A stretch of DNA of 64,000 nucleotides from Planotetraspora thailandica (GCF_016863335.1 NZ_BOOR01000006.1:124001-188000), one strand, 5' to 3'; counted from the first letter of the stretch, positions 7,914 through 16,685 are shown. Notes: generated by a model not told the origin, from the letters alone. Numbers and translations: made by a program.

Positions 7914-7926
7914 TAAACTCCGGGCT
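7914..7926 (+). promoter_or_regulatory. Leaderless -10 element of the SufR-like gene
   Basis: TAAACT at 7914-7919 lies 7 nt before the GTG start at 7927. Its upstream DNA is the tandem-repeat flank of array 1, so transcription of this gene must cope with, or use, the repeats. Confidence 0.5.
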
Positions 7927-8589
7927 GTGGGAAGCGACGACCTCGAGTCGATGAGCGTGCTGGCCGATTCCGTACGCAGGAGCCTGTACCGGTTCGTGGC
8001 CGACCGAGGGCGTGACGTCGGGCGGGGCGAGGCTGCCGATGCGGTCGGCGTCCAGCGCACGCTCGCCGCCTTCCACCTGGACAAACTGGTCGAAGCCGGG
8101 CTGCTTGAGGTCGGCTTCCGCAGGCTCAACGACCGCTCGGGCCCCGGCAGCGGGCGGCCCGCCAAGGTGTACCGCAGGGCCGCGGGTGAGCGCACGGTGA
8201 GCCTGCCGCCCCGCGACTACCGCACGCTCGCGCTCGTGCTGGCCGAGGTGGTCGACCTGCTCGACGGGAACGAACAAGCGGAGGCCGTGGCCCGCCGTAC
8301 CGGTGAGCGACTGGCGGCGGCGAGCGAGCAGACCGGCATCGCCGAACTGCTCGCCGAACGTGGCTACGAACCGTACGAGGAGGACGGCCGGATCAGGCTG
8401 CGCAACTGCCCGTTCCAGGTGCCGGCGCAGACGCATCCGCTGCTCGTGTGCTCGATGAATCTCGCCATGTGCCAGGGCCTGCTGCGTGGCCTTGGCGCTG
8501 GTCGGACCGCCGTCAGGCTCGATCCGCGGCCGGGCGAGTGTTGTGTCGCGTTCCTTCCCCCGGAAGATGGGTCTTCTAAAAACAATTAA
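7927..8589 (+). CDS. SufR-like (COG2345) winged-helix metalloregulator
   Basis: This 220-residue regulator has an N-terminal winged helix (VLADSVRRSLYRFVADRG, then VQRTLAAFHLDKLVEAGLLE and a SGRPAKVYRR wing). The C-terminal domain carries clustered cysteines: NCPF, then LVC 13 residues later, MC, and ECC near the end. This cysteine layout resembles the Fe-S-binding region of the SufR/COG2345 group, so redox or iron-sulphur sensing is plausible. No suf genes are adjacent, so the target is unknown. It is downstream of repeat array 1 and is followed by a DUF3291 gene that has its own promoter. Confidence 0.8.
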   Translation: MGSDDLESMSVLADSVRRSLYRFVADRGRDVGRGEAADAVGVQRTLAAFHLDKLVEAGLLEVGFRRLNDRSGPGSGRPAKVYRRAAGERTVSLPPRDYRTLALVLAEVVDLLDGNEQAEAVARRTGERLAAASEQTGIAELLAERGYEPYEEDGRIRLRNCPFQVPAQTHPLLVCSMNLAMCQGLLRGLGAGRTAVRLDPRPGECCVAFLPPEDGSSKNN

Positions 8590-8610
8590 GGCTGACATAG
8601 AGTGCGGATC

Positions 8611-9075
8611 ATGCATCTCGCCCAGCTGAACGTGGCCCATCTCGTCGCGCCCATCGACTCCTCCACGCTGGCGGACTTCGTCTCGGCCCTGGAGCCGGTC
8701 TACCGCATCGCCGACTCCGCCCCCGGTTTCGTCTGGCGCATGCAGGCCAGCGACGACCCCACCGAGGTGATCACGCACGAGTACGGCGACGACCTGCTGG
8801 TCAACCTGTCGGTGTGGGAGTCACGCGAAGCGTTGTGGAACTTCGTCTACCGCAGCCCCCACCTGGAGGTTCTGCGTCGTCGCCGCGAATGGTTCCACCG
8901 AACGGCCGAGCCGTACACGTTGATGTGGTGGGTGCGGGAAGGACACCGGCCGTCGCTCGCCGAGTCGATGGACCGTCTGCGGCTGATCCGCGCCGACGGC
9001 CCGGGGCCGGACGCGTTCACGTTCAAGGAGTTCTACGAGCCCGATGGCACACCGGCGGTGCCCCTCCCGCTCTGA
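8611..9075 (+). CDS. DUF3291 domain protein
   Basis: This 154-residue protein is of the DUF3291 family, a dimeric ferredoxin-like fold related to antibiotic-biosynthesis monooxygenases. It begins MHLAQLNVAHL and contains the conserved PGFVWRMQ, LSVWESREALWNFVYRS, HLEVLRRRREWF and YTLMWWVREGHRPSLAES segments. Its enzymatic role is unproven. I prefer the ATG at 8611 over the in-frame GTG at 8602: TAGAGT (8598-8603) is a good -10 box, overlaps that GTG and leaves 7 nt to the ATG, which makes a leaderless mRNA. Confidence 0.85.
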   Translation: MHLAQLNVAHLVAPIDSSTLADFVSALEPVYRIADSAPGFVWRMQASDDPTEVITHEYGDDLLVNLSVWESREALWNFVYRSPHLEVLRRRREWFHRTAEPYTLMWWVREGHRPSLAESMDRLRLIRADGPGPDAFTFKEFYEPDGTPAVPLPL

Positions 9076-9090
9076 CGTCTCCGCGGGTCG

Positions 9091-10293
9091 TCAGGAGCCG
9101 GTCAGCTCCCGGGCCCGTCGCCGTGCCCACGCCTCGGTGGCGAGCACGCCTTCCAGCGTCATCGCGCCGGCGAGCGGGTCGTGCTCGCTCATCACACGCT
9201 CGACCGTGTCGGTGATCTGGAGGAACGGCAGACGCCCGGCGAGGAACGCCGCGACGCACTCCTCATTGGCGGCGTTGAACACCGCGGGCGTCGTCCCCCC
9301 GGCCTCGCCGGCCGCGCAGGCGAGGCGCAGCCCCGGGAAGGCGTCGTGGTCGACGGGCAGGAACTCCCAGGTGGACGCCGTGGTCCAGTCGCAGGCGGGA
9401 GCCGCGTCCCGAACTCGCTCGGGCCAGCTCATCCCCAGCGCCAGGGCCATGCGGATGTCGGGAGGGGCGACCTGGGCCAGCGTCGAGCCGTCGTGGAACT
9501 CGACCATCGAGTGCACCATCACCTGCGGATGGACGACCACCTCGATCCGGTCGAAGGGGATGTCGAAGAGCAGGTGGGCCTCGATGACCTCAAGACCCTT
9601 GTTGACCAGGTTCGCGCAGTTGACCGTGATGACCGGCCCCATGTTCCACACCGGGTGGGCCAGCGCCTGCTCCGGTGTTACGCCCGCCATCTCTGCCGTG
9701 GTGCGCCCACGGAAGGGCCCGCCGCTGGCGGTGACGACCAGGCGCCGCACTTCCTCGGCCCTGCCGCCCTGCAGGCATTGGAAGATCGCGGAGTGCTCCG
9801 AGTCGACCGGGATGATCTGCCCGGGCGCCGCCAGTTTCTTCACCAGCGGGCCGCCCACGATGAGGGACTCCTTGTTGGCGAGGATCAGCCTGCTTCCGGC
9901 TTGCAGCGCGGCGAGCGTGGGTGCGAGGCCGACCGACCCGGTGATGCCGTTGAGCACCGCGTCGCACGGCAACGCGGCCAGCTGCCCCGACGCGTCGGGT
10001 CCGCAGACGATCTCCGGTACGGAGGACCCGGCCGGGCTTTTGCCCCGCCGTACGGCTTCCGCCTGGAACGCCGCGCGGAAGTCTTCCGCGTCACCCGCGG
10101 CGATGCCGACGTGGCCGACCTCGAGGTCGAGCGCCTGGCGGGCGAGGAGGCCGAGGTCGCCCCCGCCCGCCGATATGGCGACGACCCGGAAACGGCCGGG
10201 GTTTCGCATGATGACGTCGATCGCCTGGGTGCCGATCGACCCGGTCGACCCGAGAAGAACGATGTCACGGGGCTCGTGGAACGCCGAGGTCAT
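9091..10293 (-). CDS. dxr: 1-deoxy-D-xylulose 5-phosphate reductoisomerase (divergent copy)
   Basis: This 400-residue protein aligns with DXR/IspC throughout. It has the NADPH site GSTGSIG (residues 15-21), the metal-binding VDSEHSA, the SGGPFRG loop, HPVWNMG and NKGLEVIEAHLLF. It should convert DXP to MEP in isoprenoid synthesis. One substrate-site residue differs: where other DXRs have Ser (E. coli S222, M. tuberculosis S213) it has Cys226, and the nearby HPQS is HPQV. The usual actinobacterial neighbours (the rseP/rip1 and ispG genes) are absent, so it may be a second, specialised copy. A TAACAT -10 box stands 6 nt before the ATG, indicating a leaderless transcript. Confidence 0.9.
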   Translation of the reverse strand: MTSAFHEPRDIVLLGSTGSIGTQAIDVIMRNPGRFRVVAISAGGGDLGLLARQALDLEVGHVGIAAGDAEDFRAAFQAEAVRRGKSPAGSSVPEIVCGPDASGQLAALPCDAVLNGITGSVGLAPTLAALQAGSRLILANKESLIVGGPLVKKLAAPGQIIPVDSEHSAIFQCLQGGRAEEVRRLVVTASGGPFRGRTTAEMAGVTPEQALAHPVWNMGPVITVNCANLVNKGLEVIEAHLLFDIPFDRIEVVVHPQVMVHSMVEFHDGSTLAQVAPPDIRMALALGMSWPERVRDAAPACDWTTASTWEFLPVDHDAFPGLRLACAAGEAGGTTPAVFNAANEECVAAFLAGRLPFLQITDTVERVMSEHDPLAGAMTLEGVLATEAWARRRARELTGS

Positions 10294-10325
10294 GATCGGA
10301 TGTTATCCACGTCCCTCGGCGGCGC

Positions 10326-10712
10326 TCAGGCGAGGGCCGCGAGCATGGCCGGGTTGTCGATGTAGGACTCCAGGCGGATGACCTTGCCTCCGCGCAGCTG
10401 CCACACGTGGAACTCGGGCACGTCGAACGGCGTCTGCGTGCCGACGGTGCGTCCCGCGGTGCGCCCGACCTCGACGACGTGGTCGCCCGCGTCGATGAGC
10501 CGCTCGGCTGTCACCTGCGAGTCGATGTGCTGCAGCAACGTGGTGAAGAAGGTCACCGCGCCCTCGTGTCCCTTGAAGTTCCCACCCCAGGGCAGGGCGT
10601 CGGACTGAAAGATCTCGATCTCCGGATCGAAGAGCTCGGCGATCACGGCGAAGTCGCGCGTCACGAAGGCGTCGTAGACCCGCCTGATGATCTCCACATT
10701 GCTTTCGGCCAT
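10326..10712 (-). CDS. SnoaL-like/NTF2-fold protein
   Basis: This 128-residue NTF2-like protein begins NVEIIRRVYDAFVTRDFAVI, the characteristic first helix of SnoaL-like 'nuclear transport factor 2' proteins, and ends with FHVWQLRGGKVIRLESYID. Members are small cone-shaped enzymes or binding proteins (cyclases, isomerases, limonene epoxide hydrolase relatives). No catalytic residues can be assigned with confidence. It is divergently transcribed from a TetR regulator across 110 bp that contain an inverted repeat, so it is the likely regulated partner. It lies 32 bp upstream of dxr on the same strand. Confidence 0.85.
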   Translation of the reverse strand: MAESNVEIIRRVYDAFVTRDFAVIAELFDPEIEIFQSDALPWGGNFKGHEGAVTFFTTLLQHIDSQVTAERLIDAGDHVVEVGRTAGRTVGTQTPFDVPEFHVWQLRGGKVIRLESYIDNPAMLAALA

Positions 10713-10741
10713 GGTCGTCCCCCAGATGTCGGTTGGATTTC

Positions 10742-10755
10742 GCGGTGAACACCGC
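10742..10755. promoter_or_regulatory. Candidate TetR operator
   Basis: GCGGTG-AA-CACCGC is a perfect 14-bp inverted repeat near the middle of the divergent SnoaL/TetR intergenic region, placed to control both promoters. Confidence 0.4.
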
Positions 10756-10822
10756 TGTTCGGAGTCTTCAGGCCGTGTCCGGAGCGCACAAGTATGGTGA
10801 GGATTGTCGGAAGGAACTGGCC

Positions 10823-11425
10823 GTGACGTTCGGAAAACCCGGGCGACCCGCCGAGGATCGCATCGGACGACAGCAGGAGATCTTCCTCGCGGTGGCTCCG
10901 CTCATCAGCGCGTACGGCGCACGCGAGATCACCATGGCCAGAGCCGCACGGGCCGCCCGGATGTCGGTCGGCGGCCTGTACCACTACTTCGCGAACAAGC
11001 GTGAGCTGCTGCTTTTCGGGCTGTCGCCGGACAACCTGGAGCGACTGTGCACGACGTTCCGGCGGCGCCACGGCCACCTCGCCCAGAGCGACCCGCACGC
11101 CTTCCTGTCGGACAGCCTCGACATGCTGACCAGCGCGGCCGGGGCCTTCGTCATGCCGTCGGTGCTCGCCGCCACACACCTCGGCATCGACACCTTCCGC
11201 ACCACCCTCGACGAGGCCTTGGAGACCGAGATCGTCGGTTTGGCCGGCACCGTCCGGCTCGCCTACCCCGGGCTCACCGACGAGTCCGCGCAGTCCCTCA
11301 ACCGCGCGTTGCGCCGCCAGTGCGTCAGCGCGCTGCTCGACCCCCGGATCACGCCCGCCGAGCTGCGCGCACAACTCGGCGGCGTGGTCATGGCGTTCAC
11401 CGCGCAGGCCCCCACCCCGGCGTGA
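10823..11425 (+). CDS. TetR family transcriptional regulator
   Basis: This 200-residue regulator has an N-terminal helix-turn-helix (IFLAVAPLISAYGAREITMA, then ARAARMSVGGLYHYFANKRE at about residues 40-60). GGLYHYFANK is the classic TetR recognition-helix segment. The C-terminal ligand-binding part is hydrophobic and unassignable. I chose the GTG at 10823 because AAGGAA lies 8 nt upstream and the protein then begins just before the HTH domain; the longer open frame adds residues without family similarity. It probably represses the divergent SnoaL-like gene and itself. Confidence 0.88.
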   Translation: MTFGKPGRPAEDRIGRQQEIFLAVAPLISAYGAREITMARAARAARMSVGGLYHYFANKRELLLFGLSPDNLERLCTTFRRRHGHLAQSDPHAFLSDSLDMLTSAAGAFVMPSVLAATHLGIDTFRTTLDEALETEIVGLAGTVRLAYPGLTDESAQSLNRALRRQCVSALLDPRITPAELRAQLGGVVMAFTAQAPTPA

Positions 11426-11531
11426 TCGTGTAAGACCGGGTTCTGCCAGGTTCGGCGGCTATGCTGCTCAGCGCAAAACGTGCCGAGCGGCCCGCGAGGG
11501 CGCGGCACCCCCCACTGGCCGAAAGACCGCC

Positions 11532-11924
11532 GTGACACTTCCCGATGAACTGCTCCAGCTGCTGCGGCGGCCGAGCCTGTGCTACCTCTCCACATTGATG
11601 CCCGACGGATCGCCGCAGCTGACCCAGACCTGGGTGGACACCGACGGCGAACATGTGCTGATCAACAGCGTGCAGAGCCACGTCAAGACCAGGAACATCG
11701 AGCGCGACCCGCGTGTGGCCGTCGCGGTCTCCGACCCCGGCGACCCGTCCCGCTACTTCCAGGTGCGCGGCCGCGTGGTGGACGTCACCACCGAAGGCGC
11801 GGCCGACCACATCGACGCCCTCGCCCACAAATATCTCGGCAAGCCCTACCCCTGGTACGGCGGTCGCGACCAGGTGCGCGTGATCTTCGTCATCAAGCCC
11901 GAGCGGATCATCTCCAACGGCTGA
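11532..11924 (+). CDS. PPOX-class F420-dependent enzyme (pyridoxamine 5'-phosphate oxidase fold)
   Basis: This 130-residue split-beta-barrel flavin/deazaflavin protein contains LCYLSTLMPDGSPQLTQTWV (residues 16-35), HVLINSVQSHVKTRNIERDP and VSDPGDPSRYFQVRGRVVDV, which match the F420-binding PPOX subfamily common in actinobacteria. Such enzymes reduce or bind small molecules with F420H2; the substrate is unknown. It begins with GTG at 11532, with a weak upstream ribosome site. It is followed after 31 bp by a GNAT gene that has its own leaderless-type promoter. Confidence 0.88.
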   Translation: MTLPDELLQLLRRPSLCYLSTLMPDGSPQLTQTWVDTDGEHVLINSVQSHVKTRNIERDPRVAVAVSDPGDPSRYFQVRGRVVDVTTEGAADHIDALAHKYLGKPYPWYGGRDQVRVIFVIKPERIISNG

Positions 11925-11955
11925 GTTGTCGGTGGCCCGTGCGAGACTCGCCCGC

Positions 11956-12414
11956 ATGAGCGACGACGTGTGGCTGAGGCCGGTCGAAGAGGCCGATCTG
12001 GAGCTGTTCTTTGAGCATGAGCACGACCCCGAGACGGTCCGGCGGTCGAGGTTCACGCCTCGGGAGCGGGAGCGCTTCATGACCCATTGGGCCACGAAGG
12101 TCCTCGGGGACCCGACCGTGCTGGTGCGGACGGTCGTCGTGGACGGGGAGACGGCCGGCAGTGTCGTGTCCTGGTGGGAGCAGGACCGGCGGTTCATCGG
12201 CTACGTCTTCGGCCGGCCCTTCTGGGGACGGGGCATCGGCACCAGGGCGCTTGCGCTGTTCCTCGAGGAGGAGCCGGTCCGGCCGCTCTACGCCGACCCC
12301 TTCGCCGGGAACACCGGCTCGGTGCGGCTGCTCGAGAAGTCAGGCTTCCAGCGCACCGGTGAGGTCGAACACGGAGAGAACGTGCACATCATGTTCGTGC
12401 TCGGCCAGGCCTAG
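11956..12414 (+). CDS. GNAT family N-acetyltransferase
   Basis: This 152-residue acetyltransferase starts at the ATG at 11956. WLRPVEEADLELFFEHEHDP is the usual GNAT beginning, and the acetyl-CoA loop is seen in FGRPFWGRGIGTRALALF (about residues 78-95), containing the R/Q-x-x-G-x-G/A pattern. NTGSVRLLEKSGFQRTGEVE completes motif B. The acceptor is unknown. A GAGACT -10-like box 7 nt before the ATG argues for this start and for a leaderless mRNA rather than the longer in-frame start at 11926. Confidence 0.85.
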   Translation: MSDDVWLRPVEEADLELFFEHEHDPETVRRSRFTPRERERFMTHWATKVLGDPTVLVRTVVVDGETAGSVVSWWEQDRRFIGYVFGRPFWGRGIGTRALALFLEEEPVRPLYADPFAGNTGSVRLLEKSGFQRTGEVEHGENVHIMFVLGQA

Positions 12415-12507
12415 CCGTACGAGGGTCAGGCGTTCCCGCCGGCAAAGGGCCGGTGAGCGCATGCGCGGGCAGGGGCCGGTTCAGCGACCAGCTGCCGCCC
12501 GCCGCCC

Positions 12508-12535
12508 CGGTCGCCCGCGTCTGCGGGCGACCGGA
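12508..12535. terminator. Bidirectional terminator between GNAT gene and dnaE
   Basis: CCGGTCGCCCGC and its perfect complement form a 12-bp G/C stem with a 4-nt loop (GTCT). It sits 94 bp past the GNAT stop and 7 bp past the dnaE stop, with convergent genes on either side. No T-tract follows, as is usual in actinobacteria. Confidence 0.75.
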
Positions 12536-12541
12536 CACCCG

Positions 12542-15500
12542 TCAGGGGCCGACCAGCGCGTTCGCGCCGAGAAGGACCTTGATGTCACCGGCGAACGCGC
12601 CGTTGGTGAGGTTGACCGCATAGTCCGGCAGTTCGACGAGCTGGATCTTGCGGTTCAGGCGTTCCACACGTAGCCGTACGGGGGTCTCGCCCGTGTGCTG
12701 CGTCAGGATCCGCTTGAGCTCGCCGACGAGATCCGCCGTCACCCGTTCCTCGCGAAGGGCGATGACGATGGGCTCACGCCCGTCCGCCTGGATGCCGGAG
12801 ATGTCGAGGAACGAGATGTCCGTGGCGTTGAACGACACCGTGGCGTCTTCGCCGTCGCCGCGGGACCGGATGCGTCCGGTGACGGAGACGACCAGGTCAG
12901 GCGCCAGGTTGGTGCCATACAGCTGATACGTGTTGGGGAAGCACGGCACCTCGATGGACGCGTCGTGGTCCTCGATCGTGAGGATCGCCCACACGTCGCC
13001 CTTCTTGGTGACCTTCTTGTCGACGCCCGAGATGATGCCGGCGATACGGACGTTGCCGAACCCGGCCTGACCGTCCAGCACAGCGGCGATGGTCAGGTCG
13101 CGGTTGCGCTCAAGGATGCGTTCGGCCCCGTTGAGCGGGTGATCGGAGACGTACAGGCCGAGCATCTCCCGCTCGAAGGACAACTTGGTCTTCTTGTCCC
13201 ATTCCCCTTCGGGGATCGCGACGTGGAAGACGCTGCCGTTTCCGCTGTCGTCGTCGTCGAATGCGCCGAACAACGAGTCCTGGCCCAGAGCCTCTTTGCG
13301 CTTCACGTCGATGACGGAGTCGATCGCCTGGTCGTGGATCTGGACCAGGCCCCGGCGCGGGTGGCCGAGCTCGTCGAACGCCCCGGCCTTGATCAACGAC
13401 TCGATGGTGCGCTTGTTGCAGACGACCTGGGGGACCTTCGTCAGGAAGTCGTTGAAGTCGGTGAAGGCGCCCTTCGTGGAGCGGGCGGTGATGATGCCGT
13501 TGATGGCGTTCTCACCGACGTTCTGCACCGCGCCCAGTCCGAACCGCACGTCCTCGCCGACGGCGCTGAACCGCAGTCCGGACTCGTTGACGTCGGGCGG
13601 CAGGACCTTCAGCCGCATGCGTCGGCATTCGGCGAGGTACAGCGCCATCCGGTCCTTGTTGGTGCCGACCGACGTGAGCAGGGCGGCCATATATTCGGCC
13701 GGGTAGTTCGCCTTCAGGTAGGCCGTCCAGTAGGAGACGAGCCCGTATCCGGCGGTGTGGGACTTGTTGAAGCCGTAGGAGCTGAAGGGCTCGAGGACGT
13801 CCCAGACGGCCTTGGCGGCCTGCTCGGTGTACCCCTTGCCGAGCATTCCGGTGGAGAAGGTGGCCCACTGCTTGTCCATCTCCTCCTTCTTCTTCTTGCC
13901 CATCGCCCGGCGCAGGATGTCGGCGCCGCCGAGGGTGTAACCGGCCAGCTGCTGGGCGATGGCCATGACCTGCTCTTGGTAGACGACCAGGTGGTAGGTG
14001 GTGCCCAGGATCGGCTCGAGCGCCTCCTTGAGATCGGGGTGGATCGGCTTGATCTCCTGCTGCCCGGCTTTGCGGAGCGCGTAGTTGGTGTGCGCGTTCG
14101 CGCCCATCGGGCCGGGACGGCCCAGCGCCAGGACCGATGAGATGTCTTCGAACCGGGCCGGGGCGATCAGCTTGGTGAGGTCGCGCATCATCGAGCTGTC
14201 CAGCTGGAACACGCCCAGCGTGTCGCCGCGCGCGAGCAGGTCGTAGGTGGCCTTGTCGTCCAGGGACAGCGACAACATGTCGAGGTCGAGGCCTCGGTTG
14301 TCCTTGATGTTCTGGACGGCGTCACCGATGACGGTCAGGTTGCGCAGGCCGAGGAAGTCCATCTTCAGCGCGCCCATGTTCTCGCTGCTGGGCCCGTCGA
14401 AGCCGGTGATGCGGGCGCCGTCGTCGGGCCGCATGAAGATCGGCATCACGTCGATCAGAGGCTGGGACGACAGGATGACGCCGGCCGCGTGCACGCCGGT
14501 GCCCCGGGTGAGGCCCTCCAGGCCGAGCGCGGTGTCGATGACCTGCTTGACGTCCTGGTCTTCCTCGTACAGCTTGCGCAGCTCGGTGGCCTCGGCGTAC
14601 CGGGGGTGCTTGTCGTCGAAGATGCCGGTGAGCGGGATCTCCTTGCCCATGACGGCGGGCGGGAACGCCTTGGTGATCTTCTCGCCGACGAGGAAGGGAT
14701 AGCCGAGCACGCGGGCCGAGTCCTTCACGGCCGCCTTCGACTTGATCGTCATGTAGGTGATGATCAGCGAGACGTTGTCCTCGCCGTACCGCTCGGTGAC
14801 GTAGCGGATCATGTCACCGCGCCTGCGCTCGTCGAAGTCCAGGTCGACGTCGGGCATCGAGATGCGCTCGGGGTTGAGGAACCGCTCGAACAGCAGGGAG
14901 TGCTCGATGGGGTCGAGTTCGGTGATGCCGGTGACGTAGGCGACCATCGAGCCGGTGGCCGAGCCTCGGCCCGGGCCGATCCAGATGCCGTTGTCGCGCG
15001 CGTACTTACAGATGTCGGCGACGACGAGGAAGTAGCCGGGGAAGCCCATGTTCTCGATGACGCCGAGTTCGTACTCGATCCGCTCCATCACGTCGGCCGG
15101 CACGGGGTCGCCGTACCTGCGGACCGCCCCGCGCTCCGCCTCCTTGCGCAGCCAGCTCATCTCGGTCTCCCCTTCGGGGACCGGGAACTTGGCGGCGAGG
15201 TCGCGGTGGGCGAAGACCTCGTCGTACGACTGGACGCGCTCAGCGATCAGCAGGGTGTTCTTGCACCCCTCCGCCCACAGGTCGGAGTGGTCGAGCTCCC
15301 ACATCTCCTCGGCTGAGCGCACGTAGTAGCCGTTGCCGGAGAAGCGGAACCGGCTCGGGTCGCTGATCTGGGAGTTGGTGCCGACGCAGAGCAACGCGTC
15401 GTGCGCGGTGGCCTGGTCTTCGGTGACGTAGTGGGAGTCGTTGGTGACCAGCGGCGGGATGCCGAGCGTCTTGCCGATGCGGAGCAGGTCTTCGCGCACG

Positions 15501-16126
15501 CCCGTCTCGATCGGGATGCCGCCGTGATCCATGATCTCCAGGAAGTAGTTCTCCTTGCCGAAGATCTCCTGGTATTTCGCGGCGTGCTCCAGCGCCTTGT
15601 CGTACTGGCCGAGCCGGAGCCGGGTCTGGACGGCGCCGGACGGGCAGCCGGTGGTGGCGACGATGCCCTCGTGGTACTGCTCGAACAGGTCGTCGTCCAT
15701 CCGGGGGTACTTCTTCATGTGGCCTTCGAGGGAGGCCAGCGAAGAGATCCTGAACAGGTTGCGCAGCCCCTGCGCGTCGACCGCCCACATCGTCTTGTGC
15801 AGGTAGGTGCCGCTGGCCGACACGTCACCGCCGAGGCCGGTCCGCTCGTCGGACTTGCGCTGGTGGGGTTCGCCCCAGAACACCGGCTGCTTGTAGAAGC
15901 GGGACTCCGGGCTGATGTAGCCCTCGATGCCGATGATCGGCTTCACCCCGGCGGCCTTCATCTTCGACTGGAACTCGTAGGCGCCGAACATGTTGCCGTG
16001 GTCGCTCATCGCGATGGCGGGCATCCCCAGCTCAGCCGCCCGCGTGGCCAGCTTGCCGATCTTCGCCGCACCGTCGAGCATCGAGTACTCAGTGTGAACA
16101 TGCAGGTGAACAAACGAATCAGCCAC
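12542..16126 (-). CDS. dnaE: DNA polymerase III subunit alpha
   Basis: This 1,194-residue replicative polymerase alpha subunit is of the DnaE1 type. An N-terminal PHP domain has its metal-binding histidines (HLHVHTEYS, residues 7-15) and MSDHGN, consistent with the proofreading exonuclease typical of actinobacterial DnaE1. The palm carries the catalytic acidic run PDVDLDFDE at about residue 425, near IGPGRGSATGSMVAY. The thumb and fingers continue through GTGVHAAGVILS, GRPGPMG and SSYGFNKSHTAGY. The C-terminal OB domain (FGNVRIAGIISGV) and tail are complete. The length is normal. The gene is monocistronic, with its own convergent terminator, and starts with GTG at 16126. Confidence 0.97.
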   Translation of the reverse strand: MADSFVHLHVHTEYSMLDGAAKIGKLATRAAELGMPAIAMSDHGNMFGAYEFQSKMKAAGVKPIIGIEGYISPESRFYKQPVFWGEPHQRKSDERTGLGGDVSASGTYLHKTMWAVDAQGLRNLFRISSLASLEGHMKKYPRMDDDLFEQYHEGIVATTGCPSGAVQTRLRLGQYDKALEHAAKYQEIFGKENYFLEIMDHGGIPIETGVREDLLRIGKTLGIPPLVTNDSHYVTEDQATAHDALLCVGTNSQISDPSRFRFSGNGYYVRSAEEMWELDHSDLWAEGCKNTLLIAERVQSYDEVFAHRDLAAKFPVPEGETEMSWLRKEAERGAVRRYGDPVPADVMERIEYELGVIENMGFPGYFLVVADICKYARDNGIWIGPGRGSATGSMVAYVTGITELDPIEHSLLFERFLNPERISMPDVDLDFDERRRGDMIRYVTERYGEDNVSLIITYMTIKSKAAVKDSARVLGYPFLVGEKITKAFPPAVMGKEIPLTGIFDDKHPRYAEATELRKLYEEDQDVKQVIDTALGLEGLTRGTGVHAAGVILSSQPLIDVMPIFMRPDDGARITGFDGPSSENMGALKMDFLGLRNLTVIGDAVQNIKDNRGLDLDMLSLSLDDKATYDLLARGDTLGVFQLDSSMMRDLTKLIAPARFEDISSVLALGRPGPMGANAHTNYALRKAGQQEIKPIHPDLKEALEPILGTTYHLVVYQEQVMAIAQQLAGYTLGGADILRRAMGKKKKEEMDKQWATFSTGMLGKGYTEQAAKAVWDVLEPFSSYGFNKSHTAGYGLVSYWTAYLKANYPAEYMAALLTSVGTNKDRMALYLAECRRMRLKVLPPDVNESGLRFSAVGEDVRFGLGAVQNVGENAINGIITARSTKGAFTDFNDFLTKVPQVVCNKRTIESLIKAGAFDELGHPRRGLVQIHDQAIDSVIDVKRKEALGQDSLFGAFDDDDSGNGSVFHVAIPEGEWDKKTKLSFEREMLGLYVSDHPLNGAERILERNRDLTIAAVLDGQAGFGNVRIAGIISGVDKKVTKKGDVWAILTIEDHDASIEVPCFPNTYQLYGTNLAPDLVVSVTGRIRSRGDGEDATVSFNATDISFLDISGIQADGREPIVIALREERVTADLVGELKRILTQHTGETPVRLRVERLNRKIQLVELPDYAVNLTNGAFAGDIKVLLGANALVGP

Positions 16127-16245
16127 GGGTGATCTCTGGCCTTTCGTGGTGGGGCGAGGGAAGCTTCACAACTCTATCGACGGACCCGCCCGTCACGTCG
16201 CTCTCAACCGAGACGACATCGATGCGGGTTGTTCCGTACGGGCGG

Positions 16246-16578
16246 TCAAGGCCCGGTGCGCTGGTCCAGCGCCTGGACCCACTTGACGGCGACGGCCGCG
16301 ACCTGGATGAGTTCGGCGCGTAACCGCTCCGGCTCGCTTTCTGCGAACGCCTCCAGGACCTCTTCGTGCAGGATGTGCCGCCAGGTCACCGCTCCGCTCG
16401 CCGCGGCGTCGGCCAGCGCCTGCTTGGCCTCGTCGGCGGCGGCCGTGTAGTGCGGTGCCGTGCCGTCGGGGTGTTCCTGCACACCCCAGATGTCGTCCTG
16501 CGCGGCCCGTTCCGCGGCCACGTCCGCCAGCACGCGCGCCAGCGATCCCGGGACGCCGTAGTCGGCGGGGTGGGTCAT
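16246..16578 (-). CDS. Small MazG-like/all-alpha NTP-PPase-like protein
   Basis: This 110-residue all-helical protein contains RVLADVAAERAAQDDIWGVQ, then HILHEEVLEAFAESEPERLR and AELIQVAAVAVKWVQALDQR. The HEEVLEAFAE helix followed by a second acidic helix resembles the EExxE...ExxD metal-binding pattern of all-alpha NTP pyrophosphatases (MazG-like), and similar small proteins occur in phages and actinobacteria. The function is therefore suggested, not shown. I chose the ATG at 16578, with AAGGGCGGC upstream, over the longer open frame from 16632. Confidence 0.6.
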   Translation of the reverse strand: MTHPADYGVPGSLARVLADVAAERAAQDDIWGVQEHPDGTAPHYTAAADEAKQALADAAASGAVTWRHILHEEVLEAFAESEPERLRAELIQVAAVAVKWVQALDQRTGP

Positions 16579-16685
16579 CGTGCCGCCCTTCTGTCGCTGT
16601 GACGAGTCGCCGCTGCTCCGGGCACGACTCACTTCACGCGGCCTGACGCTAGCGCTCGCGTACGACAGTTTTCCGAGGCCGCTTT

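Noticed and set aside
7410-7926. Insertion sequence or transposon remnant
   Set aside because: No transposase fragments or target-site duplications are visible; the symmetric periodic structure is not that of a simple IS end.
12695-14140. Long plus-strand ORF opposite dnaE (481 codons)
   Set aside because: It is a GC-bias shadow of dnaE's reading frame, with no family similarity and no ribosome site.
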